A stretch of 51,535 bases of DNA from Candidatus Altimarinota bacterium (GCA_010119095.1 SAAG01000002.1:1-51535); one strand, 5' to 3'; shown: positions 10,638-22,630, counted from the stretch's first letter. Program-made: numbers and translations. Notes: generated by a model not told the origin, from the sequence alone.

Positions 10638-13106
10638 TTATTCAAATATACTAAAATTCATCTTTGGTACAAGTAAATCAACCATCATTGATTTAGTCAT
10701 TACCTTGTAACATTTATTGAGATAAGCTCATTTGCAATAGTCATTATTTATCTTGTCTTTTGAAGTAAAATCAAATTGTCATTTTTTGTAAATATCTTTT
10801 TTTACAATACTTTTTTTATCAAAAATAAAGTATACATTTTTTGTTTGAAAATATGAAATCTCTTCTTTAGAATCAATTCAAATTTCATCATATATGCTTA
10901 TCTTTTCTCATGGATATTTTTTTTCTAGATAAACCTCAAGCTTTTCTCTTATCAAACTATATGATGAATCATTTTTAAATTTTTGATACTTTTTAAGCCA
11001 TTCTTCACTATATTCTGCATTAATTCAAGCAAGCTTAAGTTCAATATAATCATCAAAAACTAAAGCTTTGTCATAATCTACATAATAATCTAGTGGTATT
11101 TTCATCTCTTTGAAAACAGTATATAAACTAGTTTTTCTTCAATTTATATCAACATAATTATTTTGAAATAAACAACTGTATTGTCCTCATGAACAAGCAA
11201 ATTTTGTATTGAATTGATAATTATATTTAAATTTAAAGTAGGTCTTTAAGTAATCTTTCCATTTAATTGGCTCATCTGGATTATAATACAGAGAATTTGA
11301 AATAACCTTATATCTAACTAGTGTCTTGAGTACACTTTTAAAATTATCAGACTGATATTTTATATCCTTAAATTTTAACGGAACTATTGTTTTATAGATA
11401 TTTGGTATTTTTGTTCCCCCATCTCAAATCTTGTCTATTGATACATTACTTTCTAGATAAGCAACCGTTTTTGTTAAATTTTCTACTATTGTTGTTCTAT
11501 TTGATACCAATAATCATTGTAAATAATATTCTTTATTATTTATTCATTTTAATTCATTAAATATGTTTATATAACAATATCTTTTATAAAATGAAAATCA
11601 TTTTTCATCTTTTGTCTTTATATCCTTATTTGGACAATACATATATCCATCATGTCACAAAAATTTTATTTTTTTCTTATAATCGCCCTCTATTCAAGAA
11701 GTATCTTCTAAATACATTTGATCAAGTGTTTTTGTTTTTCAGTTATTTTTTTCTAATTCTTTTAATGATAACTGGAAAAAATCTGTTAATTTTCAAAAGT
11801 AATTTATTGCCTCTCCTTGTGTATCACTAAGCATTGATCATGTTGAAATAGTGATTTTTGGTTTATCAATTTTTAAATTAGTTTCAATATTTTTTATTCA
11901 TGATTTATTAAAAGAAATGGTAGTTAGTATTTCATCTAAAGATGCAATAGAAGCTTTTTCTTTATATTGATCACTAAACTTTTTTCTATTTAAAAATATT
12001 GTAACTAACTTATCTTCTAACTTTGTAGCATAAATATGTTTTTCATAAAATGAATCTGAATTTATTAAAATATGAGTAAATTCAACCTGTCCTATTTTTT
12101 TCTTTCAAACTTTATCTTTGTTTTTATCATATAAATTTTGACTTGAAAAAAAGTATAATAACTCATCATAATTATCTACTTTGATATTTTTTTCTAACCT
12201 CACCTCCATGTAATTTACCAATGCATCATTATCAACTCTTGGCTTTAATATAAATCATTTATCTAAATTGTATCTTTTTATTTCATAATCCTTTTTAAAA
12301 GAGAAATTTACAAAATTATCACTTATTTTTAGTGAATTATTTAAACTATTCAATTTTTCACTCACTTTGATAAAATTATCTGAATTATTTATAGATAATG
12401 GGGCCTTTCATATGTTTTTCTCAATAAAACTTTTAGCTTCATTGATATCTAACGAATACAATGAGCTAGTATTATAAAACTCTGAAATATAGTTTGATGA
12501 AAATCAGATTAATTTTCCGTCTTTATTTGTAAAAGCTCATCCAAAAAATTTATTAGACAAAAGGGCATCTGATTTTAGATATTTATGATTTTTATATATT
12601 GACTCTCATGTAAATTTTCATTTCTTTTTTTGAATCAATCAATCCAAATTACCAGGGTATCAAATAGAATAATACTCTTCCTCTAATTTAGTTTTATAAC
12701 TGTATGCTATTTCTAAATAGGACAATTTTGTTAAATCAACTCAGCTTCATGAAGTATTTTTATCATCCAATTTCAATATCGCTAACTCTAGGTCTTCATC
12801 ATAATCAACTAAAGATGCAGTATATAAACAGCTTGGTTTTGTAGAATAATCTTTTGTTAAACAGATATTATAATACTCTGACGATACTCATTCCATATTA
12901 TTTACAGAGAAACTGCTTGCCAATAAGTAACCATCTTTGTTTAAAACAATTGCTGTTCATCATCAAACTTCCTCGATATTGTTTCAAATAACATCTTTAT
13001 AGCTTACTATTTTTACAACAGGTAAATATTGTTCTCATAAAGAATATGATTTATTAAAACAAACAAACAATAATACAAAAGCGATTATTAATTTTATTTT
13101 GTTCAT
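10638..13106 (-). CDS. Secreted protein with degenerate trypsin-like domain and SLH-like tail
   Basis: An 822-residue exported protein with a signal peptide (KIKLIIAFVLLFVCF). Residues about 28-205 follow a DegP/HtrA-type chymotrypsin fold: VGGGTAIVLNKDGYLLASS, then AILKLD, YSIGYPGNLDG and FFGGAFTNKDGKLIG. All three catalytic positions appear changed: the usual His is Phe66 (SSFSV), the Asp before LAILK is Glu107, and the GNSGG serine is Phe188. A hydrolase is therefore unlikely; binding or scaffolding is more plausible. The middle is unrecognised. Near the end, FKDIKYQSDNFKSVLKTL and NSLYYNPDEPIKWKDYLK resemble S-layer homology repeats, suggesting attachment to the cell surface. It follows the aminotransferase gene by 22 bp. 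Confidence 0.8.
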
Positions 13107-13128
13107 TAAAAATTAAATTAAGTAGTAA

Positions 13129-14412
13129 TTAATTTTTAGAATATTCAATTATAGCTTTTTTAATAGTTTTTACTATATGTTTAAATTTTTCTAAATCTTC
13201 TTCTAAAAGTGTCATTCTAAATCAATGATAACTTGAATTGAATCAACTTAGAGGAACTGTACAAATTCAATATGCTGCCATCATATAATAACAAAATTTT
13301 TTATCAAATCTCAAATCAACACAGATTCATTCTATGTATCATTTTAGATTATCATTTTCTATTTTTAATGTAGGATTTTTTGGAAATTTATCTAAATTAA
13401 AAATTATAGCACAGTAAAATGCTCCTTTTGGTTTTACAAATTTAATTAAATCTAAGTCTCAGAAAATATCTTCTACTATTTGTGCTCTCTCTTTGTATTT
13501 TTTTATTCTATCTTTTAGAGACTTTTTGAAATCTATTGACTCATAGATATCAGGTAATACTTTTTGAGGAAGTGTTGTAGAACAAACTTCTAGCATCTTA
13601 GAAAAAAATACTGATTTGATATATTTTCTAAATTGTTCATCTTTGTCTTGATTATAAACTTCAATCCATCAACATCTAGAACCTGGCCATGGAACTTCTT
13701 TACTAAGTCATTTCATAGCAATTCCAGGTACATCTCAAATTATATCTTTTAATAACACCCTATCTTCTTCTTCAAAAGTAAGTTTTTCATAAATCTCATC
13801 AAAAATTACAAATAAATCGTATTTTTTTGCAATATCAATGATTCATTTTAAAGTTTTTTTCTTAAATACTGCTCAAGTTGGATTATCTGGATTTATAACC
13901 AAAATTGCTGAAATATTTGGATTATATCTAACTTTATTTTCTATTTCTTCTAAATCTGGATTCCAGTCATTATCTGGGTTTAAATTATATGTTATATGAA
14001 AACTTCCAGAGTTTGTTGCTTCTGCTGAAGAATGAGTTGGATATGCTGGATTTGGTCACAATACTCTAGCTGAAATTGCAAGATATCAATAAACTTTATT
14101 TATAGCTTCTCATAATCAGTTGAAAAAGATTATGTCATCTGATGTGATTTTTCAATTTTTCTTTGCTAAATATTCTCTTGTTTCTAGAACTCATTTTGAA
14201 GGAGAATAAGCAAATGAATCATCTTCATCAATATTATTTTTTACAATCTCTCTTAGCCAAGTAGGCACTTTTTCTCATTTACTTACAGGATCTCATATAT
14301 TTTCCCAGATAATTGTAACTCAAAAGCTTTTTATTTTATTTCATACTTCTACGATTTCCCTTATTTCGTAGGTTTGTTCAGCCACTCAAAAATGTACAAT
14401 ATTATTTCTCAT
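13129..14412 (-). CDS. PLP-dependent class I/II aminotransferase
   Basis: A 427-residue fold-type I aminotransferase. Visible landmarks are SPSKGVLETREYLAKKNG, the NPAYP substrate loop, LVINPDNPTGAVF, DEIYEKL, the PLP-lysine region MKGLSKEVPWPGSRCGW, and a normal C-terminal domain. It resembles the alanine/aspartate aminotransferase group (AlaA- or AspC-like) that moves amino groups between amino and keto acids; the exact substrate is not clear. CPR genomes usually lack most amino-acid synthesis, so salvage or interconversion is more likely than biosynthesis. It shares a run with the downstream secreted pseudoprotease, a pairing I cannot explain functionally. Confidence 0.88.
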
Positions 14413-14478
14413 AATTTAAAAATGTAATATAAGTTTGTCAAATATAAATCTTAGGTTTTTTGCATAATTTATGATAGA

Positions 14479-14506
14479 ATTATATTGAATATAAAAATAA
14501 AAACAA
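14479..14506 (-). promoter_or_regulatory. Possible promoter for the aminotransferase
   Basis: On the minus strand, TTGTTT (14501-14506), a 16-nt spacer and perfect TATAAT (14479-14484). It abuts the start of the divergent VirD4-like gene. Confidence 0.45.
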
Positions 14507-14514
14507 ATGGAAAA

Positions 14515-17358
14515 ATGAATAAATTATTTTATGTAATATTGTTTTCGCTTTATACCGCACCAACAACTTTTGCACAACTTATTCGTTCAAACACACAAAC
14601 GAATACCTTGAGAATTGCCTCTGAAACATCTGGAAACTCTGCAATTTATGATTTTTTTTCTGGTGTATTTCAGTTTTTTGGGTATCTAATTATCATAGTA
14701 GTATGAATTATTGTACTTATAAAAATAATAAGACTTCTATTTGAATTATACTATGCAAAAAATCTGATTTATCTGAGAGTTACTCTCCCAAGAAATGATA
14801 GTAAACTAGATAAAGAGCATGAAACAAAAAAGGATTTCAAAGAAAAAATTTGAATAATGTCTATGTTTTTTAAATCTGTTCACAAGATGAGTGATGCTGG
14901 ATTTAGAGAAACTGTTGTAAACTATGTATTTAAACATGCAAAACTTTCTTTGGAACTTGTTTATGAGAAATGAGAAGTTTCATTTTTTATAGTAACATAT
15001 AAAAGCTTTTTTAATCTTATTGCTCAACATATCACATCTGTCTATACAGATGCGGAAGTTAAGATAGTAGATCCAAAAAAAGAATATATAAATCTAAGGG
15101 AAAAATGATATAACATAAAATGTATTTCTCTGCAAAAACAAAATGATGATGTTTTCCCTATAAAATCTTATAAATACCTTGAAAATGATCCATTAAATAA
15201 CTTTACAAATGTTTTTTGATGATTATGAAAAGAAGATAAGGCAATATTTCAAATTGTGATTAAACCAGTAGGGTCAAAGTGGAATACAAAAGCAAAAAAG
15301 GCTGCATGACTTGTATCAAAATGACAATATTGAAAAAAGAAAAAATTTGCATATGCAGATTTTTTATGGAATCCGATTGTTGGTATGATTCAATGACCTG
15401 AAGATATGATAAAAAATCAAGAAAATGCTCCAGGAGCCAGTTCTTGAGATGCTTATAAGATATTTAATCAAGCTGAAACTGAAAGTCAAAAAATCATGTG
15501 AGAAGCTGCTAGTCAACCTGCTTTTAATGCATCTTTGAGAATAATTGTTAGCTCCAATTCTAAAGAAATGAGCACTGATTGAGTTAATGCAATTATATGA
15601 GCCTCTTCTATATTTACAGATGAATACAATAATTCTTTGGATAATCCTCAATTTAGAGAAGATACATTGTCTTTTATTTTCGTTCCAACTATTTATTTTT
15701 GATATAAATATAAACTAGTTTGATTTTTTCAAAATGTATCAACTTTTTCTGTTGATGAGATTTCTACTATGTATCATTTTCCAGATATAAACTACAATAA
15801 ATCTCCTTTAATAAAATGGTTAGATTATAAAAAATTGGCTCCTCCACATAATTTAAAATTTCCAAAAGAACCTACTATACTTGAAGAAAAAGATGAAAAT
15901 TGAAAAACTTCATTAAGTCAAAAAACCCTTGGATGATTTCCTGTCTTTAAAGATGGGGTTTTAATGTGATGGAATGAATATAGAAACACTAAAACTCCAA
16001 TATATTTTAGTAAAAAAGATAGATGAAGACATCATTATGTAATCTGAAAATCATGAGGATGAAAATCAGTATTTATAAACTATTTAGCAAGACAAGATAT
16101 ACGGAATTGAGATTGAATCTGTGTAATTGATCCTCACTGAGATTTGGTTGAAGATATATTAAAATACATACCAAAAGAGAGAGCTAAAGATGTGGTTGTC
16201 TTTGATCCTGGTGACGATGAAAGACCTATGTGATTAAATATTCTTGATATAATATCAACTGACCCTGAATGAAGGGCTAGAGAAATGGATAGAGCTGCAA
16301 TGGATGCTACTGAAATATTTATAAAGATTTTTGGTGATGAGATTTTTGGTCCTCGTATCCAACATTATTTCCGTAACTGAGCTTTAACCTTAATGGAAGA
16401 TGAGGAAGATTGAGGAACCTTGATTGATGTACCAAGACTATTTGTCGATGATGCTTTTATGAAATATAAAACTTCAAAAGTAAAAAATCCTGTTGTAAAA
16501 TCATTTTGGGATCATGAATATGCAAGTACTTGAGATAGAGAGAAACAAGAAATGATACCATATTTCTCTGCTAAATTTGGTCCATTTATTACAAATACCA
16601 CTATTAGAAATATTATCTGACAGACAAAATCTGCATTTAATCTGAGGGAAGTTATGGATAACAAAAAAATCCTTTTGGTTAACTTATCAAAAGGTAAAAT
16701 TTGAGCATTAAATGCACAGTTATTATGACTTATATTTGTATCAAAAATAAATATGGCTGCAATGAGTAGAGCCGATATTCCTGAGAGTGAGAGAAAAGAT
16801 TTTTTCTTATATGTTGATGAGTTTCAAAACTTTGCAACAGATACATTTTGAGAGATATTATCAGAAGCTAGAAAATATCGCTTAGCTTTGGTTATGGCTC
16901 ATCAATTTATTGCCCAAATTGGTTGAAGTGGAGATAAATATGGAAAATGATGAAAACCAGCAATTAAAGATGCAGTATTCTGAAATGTATGAACAATAAT
17001 GAGTTTTAAGGTCTGAGCTGAAGATGCAGAATATCTTGAAAAAGAATATGCTCCGCTTTTATCTCAACAAGATATAATTTGAATTGCAAATTATACAACT
17101 TACTGTAAACTTAATATAGATAATGCTTCAAGTCGTCCTTTTGATTTTAAAACTATTTGGGATGAGAAATATAAAAATGAGAAAGTTTCTGAGATAATCA
17201 AAGAATACTCTAGAAAAAAATATGGTAGAAAGAAAAAATTTGTTGATATGGAAATAGAAACTAGACTTGGAATAACTTCAATGGATAATAATGAAAACAC
17301 ATCTAGCCCTACAAATGAAACAGTTATACCTCCAACAGATGTAGCAACACAAACATAA
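14515..17358 (+). CDS. VirD4/TraG-like type IV secretion ATPase, membrane anchored
   Basis: A 947-residue ATPase of the HerA/VirD4 class. It has an N-terminal signal-like segment, a TM helix near residues 55-80 (FFGYLIIIVVGIIVLIKII), and a long middle domain. The P-loop GKSGGGKS lies at about residues 511-518, its glycines mostly UGA-coded. A DPHGDLVED block follows and Walker B is FFLYVDEFQNF, then the conserved AHQFIAQ segment and KVGAEDAEYLEKEY. Such proteins push DNA or protein through type IV secretion or conjugation channels, and CPR genomes carry them beside pilin-like genes, as here. I chose ATG 14515; in-frame TTG 14485 is an alternative. Confidence 0.88.
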
Positions 17359-17380
17359 TATTTATTATTAATTGTTATAT

Positions 17381-18319
17381 ATGTTAAAAAAAATTATTTT
17401 ATTATCTTTGCTATTTTTTAGTTTATTTTCAATAAACTATACTTTTGCTGATAGTGATTATGATACAAAAGTAAAGGTAGGTTCTGATACAAATACTATT
17501 GAAAATAATCGTTTAGATAAATTAGAAACTGAAGAATTTATAAAGCCAAGTAATACAAATACATGAGCTAATTGAATTAAAGATTTTATAGTAAAAGTTG
17601 CAAAAGATGTAAAAAATATATTTTATGCAATTGCTACAATATACTTTCTTGTTATTACAATAAGATTGTTGATTTCAGAAAATAGTGAAGAATCATTTGA
17701 AAAGTATAAAAAATGATTAATTTGGATAACTATTTGAATTGTTGTTATGCAAATGGCATATGCTTTTGTTCTAAGTGTTTTTGATAAATGAGTATCTACT
17801 TTTGCATGAAGCCTTATAAATACTGTATTTATTCCTGTAATTAGACTACTTGAGACTTTTGCCTCTATTTTCTTCTTACTTATTGCAATATATAGTTTTA
17901 TAAGATTGTTATCTGCTAATTGAGAAAAAGAAAAAATAAAACAATGAATTGATGCGATAATATATGCTACTGTTTGAATATTTTTAGTGTTATTGTCTTC
18001 TAGAATAATAATAGCAATTTATTGAAACTATAACATAAGTAGTTCTTGATTGTCATATATCGATAAAGAAGAAAATTTTTCAAGTTTTATAACTCTATTT
18101 GTTAAGCTAATAAATTGGATGAATTGATTTGTTGCAATTGTAACTCTTATAATGATAATGTATGCTTGAGCAAATATAATATTTTCTTGATGAGACGATG
18201 AAAAAATGAAAAAATGAAGAACTACTATAATTTATGCATTTATTTGAATTTTGATTTTAACAATTAGTTATCTTATTTTAACATTCTTCATCTGACCAGA
18301 TTGAAGTAAAATTACTTAA
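17381..18319 (+). CDS. Multi-pass T4SS pilin-like protein, triple module
   Basis: A 312-residue membrane protein with a signal peptide (LKKIILLSLLFFSLFSINYT). It contains three copies of a module built as TM helix, short polar linker, basic helix, TM helix. The linkers are ISENSEESFEKYKKG, LSANGEKEKIKQG and FSGGDDEKMKKG, each followed by I-Y-A-IG-type hydrophobic segments. This module is the core of the TrbC/VirB2-like or T4SS-pilin families of CPR bacteria, where it usually occurs once per protein. It lies 22 bp after the VirD4-like gene, in the same operon. A membrane-embedded part of the channel is inferred. Confidence 0.75.
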
Positions 18320-18348
18320 TTTATTATACTATTATTTAATTTAATAAT

Positions 18349-19242
18349 ATGTTTAAAACAATATTTTTATATCTAGTGATGATTGGGTCATTAACTCTTT
18401 CTTTTTTCATGTCTTTTGATATATGTAGAGCATGAGTTGTTGACATATCATGAGATTCTGAAATAAAAAAAGTATCTCTAGAAAAAAAATCATGAACTTT
18501 GGTTGATAACATAAACGAAACTTGATTTTCTTTATTATCAAGTATAAAAACTATTTTAATATGAGTTTTCTTGTTTTATATAGTTTATGCTTGAGCAAAG
18601 ATGATTATGTCAATGTGAACAGATGATGCAAAAATAAGCTCTGCTAAAAGACAAATCTGGTATGGTGTCATATGAATTATTTTTATAAACATACCTTGAA
18701 CAATTTATAATGCCTTTTTCAAGGAAACACAATGATGAAACTCTACAACAACAAATTGGTCATGAAGCTGAATAAGTTCTATTGTATGAGATTGATTTGA
18801 ATCATTATTTAAATTTATTGTTTGATTACTTGAGATATTGATATTTTTTATCGCTTTATTTATCTTTATTTACACTTGATTGAAATTGATAATCTGATGA
18901 AAAGATTCAAAAACTGTAAATGAAGCAAAATTAAAGATATTGTACTCTATTGTTGCTTTGGTACTTGTTTGATTTATAGAAGTATGGAAAGAGTTTGCAT
19001 TTGGTGCTGATTTTGCTGTTTGATATGGTATATTTAGAACTATCGCAAATTTATTACTTTATATTGCTCCACTGATATGATTATTCTTCTTAACTTTAGC
19101 TTGATACTATTACATAACTTCAGGTTGAGATAAAGAAAAAGTAAAAAAATCAAAAGATATAATAATCTATATTCTTCTTTGAACTTTGATCTTTTTAGCT
19201 TCTTACACTATATTAATAGAATTAAATACATTTATTAATTAA
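18349..19242 (+). CDS. Multi-pass T4SS pilin-like protein, triple module
   Basis: A 297-residue paralogue of the upstream gene, again with a leader segment and three TM-linker-TM modules. Module linkers are MSMGTDDAKISSAKRQ, IIGGKDSKTVNEAKLK and ITSGGDKEKVKKSKD; the last is the closest match to the single-module pilin-like proteins of the island. The short loop ETQGGNSTTTNWSGSG between modules is probably extracellular. It follows the previous gene by 29 bp and precedes the next by 9 bp. The role is inferred from the family and neighbours only. Confidence 0.75.
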
Positions 19243-19251
19243 ATTTTTTAT

Positions 19252-19653
19252 ATGAAAAAAATATTGTTACTAATAATTACATTTCTTGCATTTTTTGTAT
19301 TTCAAAGTACTTATGCAGAAACAATTAAAGTAAAAATCCCTATAAATCTAAGTTCAGTTATAAGCACTTGTTGAAGTGAACCAACTGATTGATCCTATGA
19401 ATGTAGCATAACAACATGATTTTCATCAGTAAAAGAGTGATTATGACAAATAGTAAAATATTTAACATTTATGACATGACTTGCCTGAGTATTATACATA
19501 ATAATAAACTGAATAATGCTTAGTATGGCATGACTTGATCAAAATATGGAAAAATCTGCTAAAGATAACATCAAAAAAACTCTAATTTGATTAATTATTT
19601 TACTTCTTTCATGATTAATATTGAATTTTATTGCTCCATGGATTTATGTATAA
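19252..19653 (+). CDS. T4SS pilin-like small membrane protein
   Basis: A 133-residue protein with a signal peptide (KKILLLIITFLAFFVFQSTYA), a short exported region with three cysteines (ISTCGSEP, YECSITT), and one two-helix module with linker SMAGLDQNMEKSAKDNIKK. It has the size and plan of TrbC/VirB2-like pilins. Its TAA stop (19651-19653) directly abuts the stop of the opposite-strand gene. It is the last plus-strand gene of the island. Confidence 0.75.
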
Positions 19654-20013
19654 TTATATTCAAACACTTGTTACAAGTTTAACTGCTCACCAAGATAATA
19701 TAATTACTACTATTCATATTACAGCATAAATAAAGGTTTTCCAAGCTTTTTTAAATTGAGCTTCATCTCAATCAGATGTAATAAAAAGGTATCAAACATA
19801 AATAAAAACACCTATAATAATCAATGCAATAACTGCAAAAATATACTCTGTAAAACCATCAAAAATATTGTCTAAAATCTCAAATCAGTCTCATCATCAT
19901 AAACTTATTATACTTTTTGCTCAAGCACTTTCAGGATCTACATCAGATTCACTGAAAGAATATGCTTTAGAAAAAACAAAACACAATAACAAAGTTTTTA
20001 TTATATTAATCAT
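19654..20013 (-). CDS. T4SS pilin-like small membrane protein
   Basis: A 119-residue exported two-helix protein: a leader (INIIKTLLLCFVFSKAYS), a short glycine-rich loop, then TM, linker ITSDGDEAQFKKAWK and a second TM (FIYAVIGIVVIILSWGAV). The pattern is the same as in the convergent gene with which it shares abutting stop codons. It follows the next pilin-like gene by only 4 bp, so the three minus-strand copies form one message. Confidence 0.78.
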
Positions 20014-20017
20014 AATT

Positions 20018-20404
20018 TTATATAGTTATATAAGCCTCATTAATTAAATTAATTAGAAAATATCATGAAATAGAAATAAATACCGCTATAAGCGACCAGA
20101 AAATCCATTTTCTGGCTTTTTTTGCTTTTTCTTCTTCTCCTGCAGAAAAAATATACATAAATCCTGCAAAGATTAGGGCTATAACAGCGACAACGGCAAC
20201 ATATTTAATTAACTCAGCTACAAGGTGTCACAAAAAGCTTAATGCATCTCCAGAACTAGATGAACTACAACCTGGCAATCAATCACATTTTATATTTGGA
20301 CCACTTGATCCTCATCCTCCTCAACCAATAGAAATAGAAATTCATGCAAAAGCATAATCTAGTGATAAAAAGACTCAAAGCAGTATATATATAACTTTTT
20401 TCAT
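20018..20404 (-). CDS. T4SS pilin-like small membrane protein
   Basis: A 128-residue exported protein with a signal peptide (KKVIYILLGVFLSLDYAFA), a glycine-rich segment, a two-cysteine loop (KCDGLPGCSSSSSGD), then TM-linker-TM with linker FSAGEEEKAKKARKW. This is the most typical pilin-like sequence of the island and the best candidate for a true VirB2/TrbC-like pilin subunit. It starts 9 bp after the stop of the upstream pilin-like gene. Confidence 0.8.
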
Positions 20405-20413
20405 AATACTTTA

Positions 20414-20815
20414 TTAACTATATAGTATGTATCTAACAAGATTCATCAAATAATAAGAACTTAATGCAATAAATAATGCTAAAAATCCTGTATATATCAT
20501 ATTTCTTCATTTTGTTAAAAATTCTTCTTTTCAGTTGTAAAATATCATATATCCTGCTCATATTGTAACTACAAGTAATGCAATAACTCAAATTGAAACC
20601 ATAAGTATTCAAATAACATCAACAAGAAAATTATCTGCTTTTTGTTTTAAAGTTCATCCTGGAACTTTATCAGCTCATATTGGTGCTATATCTGATGTAG
20701 TTATTGTGAAAGTTGGTTTTGAAAAATCAGAATCTCATTCAACTTGAGTAAATTGAAAAAATCAAAATAATATTGATATAAAAAATAGTAATGTAATTTT
20801 TATTTTATTTATCAT
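20414..20815 (-). CDS. T4SS pilin-like small membrane protein
   Basis: A 133-residue protein: an N-terminal TM or leader (ITLLFFISILFGFFQF), an exported segment, then a two-helix module (VSIGVIALLVVTIGAGYMI, linker FYNGKEEFLTKGRN, second TM). The linker is less conserved than in the neighbours and lacks the GGD-like turn. It is the first pilin-like gene of the minus-strand group, 11 bp after the helical-repeat gene. Confidence 0.72.
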
Positions 20816-20826
20816 ATTTTTTATTA

Positions 20827-21960
20827 TTAATAATCTGACATAACATAATCAAAGTAACCCGTTTTAACATTAAACTCATAAGTTATACCATATTCTTTAT
20901 ATTGTTGAAAATCTTTTGGAACATAGTCTATGTATCATTTTTCAAATAACTCTTTGTCAGTAAATGCATTTTTTCAAGTAGACTTAAAATAAGCTTTATT
21001 TGCATTATCTAGATAATACAGATTTATTTCTCTAACCGTCTTATTTACATAGTTTTGACAAGAATTACTATCTAGAAATTCTTTTTCTCTTTTATCATTA
21101 AACTTTCAAAATATATCAACTAACAACTTTTCTAATCCCTTAATAACATTTGTATCTATGCTTCTTATTTGTTCAATTTGATTGATTAATCACAAACATT
21201 TTCTATCTATTTCTTTTTTTTCATCTACTACACTACGAGCAAGAGTTAAAAACATAAAAATAGATTTTTCTCTATCTCATCACTTTCATTGCATTATAGC
21301 AGCCATTATTTTTGCTCATTCAAGACTATCTTCATTTGCACTTGCAACTTTATAATAAAATGCTGAATTAATCGGATCATTTTTATAAAAATAGTAAATA
21401 TAAGCAAGATAAAAGGGTACTTTATAGGATTTGCATGGATTTTTATACTTTTCCTCGCTCCATATTTTTACTAAGTCAAACTCTTTTTTTATCAATGCAA
21501 CAGTATCTTCATTACAAAAATTTTTCATTCCTTTCAATCATACATTAATTCATTGATCTATATATGCCTTTTGTTCTAAATCTGATAATTTTTCATATCT
21601 ATAATTGAAATCTGGCAATAAAAGCTGTGCTATAATATATGGGTGTTCAAAAAATGGATTTAAATCAGTTATTAAATCAGTAATTTTAAATAAGTATTTT
21701 TTGTATTCTGCATTAATTGCATTTCCTCAAATATACTGAATTGTTTTTAACCGATACAAATCTGCTCTAAGATTATTAAAACCAAAACTAGTCAATTTTG
21801 CAACTTGGCTTTTTGGCAAATTTTCAGGGTGATAAACATATATTTCTTGGATTTTCTTTTCTATTTTGTAGTTTGTTTCATTAATCTTGTAAAAAGCTAA
21901 TAAAACAATTACAAAAAAAATAAATATAGATATTTTTTTTAAAGCTTCTTTTTGTTTCAT
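20827..21960 (-). CDS. Membrane-anchored helical-repeat (TPR-like) protein
   Basis: A 377-residue protein with one N-terminal TM anchor (KKISIFIFFVIVLLAFYKI) and an all-helical extracytoplasmic part. The block NNLRADLYRLKTIQYIGGNA and later NPFFEHPYIIAQLLLP and FYLAYIYYFYKNDPINSAFYY have the spacing of TPR-like repeats; similar ADL-W-L-IQY blocks occur in bacterial tetratricopeptide proteins. The ending has several cysteines and YIDYVPKDFQ. It leads the minus-strand part of the island, so it may help assemble the pilin-like apparatus. I do not recognise a named family. Confidence 0.7.
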
Positions 21961-22061
21961 ATATTAAAAGTATAAGAGTAATAAGAATGTAAGAGCATAA
22001 GAGTAAAGAATTAATAAAGTTCTTTTATTCTTTTTTATCTCTTATTCTCTTAATCTTTCTA

Positions 22062-22550
22062 CTAAATATCAACTCCGTCAGAATCAATAGTAATTTTATT
22101 ATTTTTCTTACAAATATACAATCTTCTATCTTTTCATTCTCATTCGCTTTTTGTATAGATATCTGACTTTAAAGTAGACACATAAGAATGTATTTTTTTT
22201 CTTTCATAAGCAGAGAAAAAAGGTAGTTTAAAGTCGTTTCATGTCTTTTTTACAAACTCGATTTTTCCTTTAATATAATTAATTAATTTATCTTCTTTTG
22301 ATTTTAAATAATCATTAATTTCTATATGTATAATTATATTATCTTCTGTTTGTTTATTTATTATTATTTTCAAAATACTCTTAATTTCTTCAAGATTTTT
22401 TCCTCTTGTTCAGATAAGCAAAGGAGAATCAGTACTTTCCAGTTTTATATAATATATATTTTCTAATTCTTTTACAACTTCTAAACTAGAAAAATCAATT
22501 AACATTTTAGAAAAAAATTTCTCTACAATATTTTTTATTTGCTCTTCCAC
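22062..22550 (-). CDS. jag: Jag/KhpB-type RNA-binding protein (KH + R3H)
   Basis: A 162-residue protein. The KH-like domain has LLIGTRGKNLEEIKSILKII (about residues 46-65). The R3H domain follows with SAYERKKIHSYVSTL and the family ending SEGEGKDRRLYI. The N-terminal Jag_N domain of longer homologues is absent. Jag/KhpB proteins bind RNA and affect cell division and envelope synthesis, and usually sit beside yidC, which is not here. No ATG fits upstream, so I chose GTG 22550; the first in-frame ATG would remove part of the KH domain. Confidence 0.85.
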
Positions 22551-22630
22551 AATATTTAATTTTAGTATGTAAAGTATAATTTAACATAGATTAATAAATT
22601 TTTTCATTTTTACAAGTTTTTATATTTATT

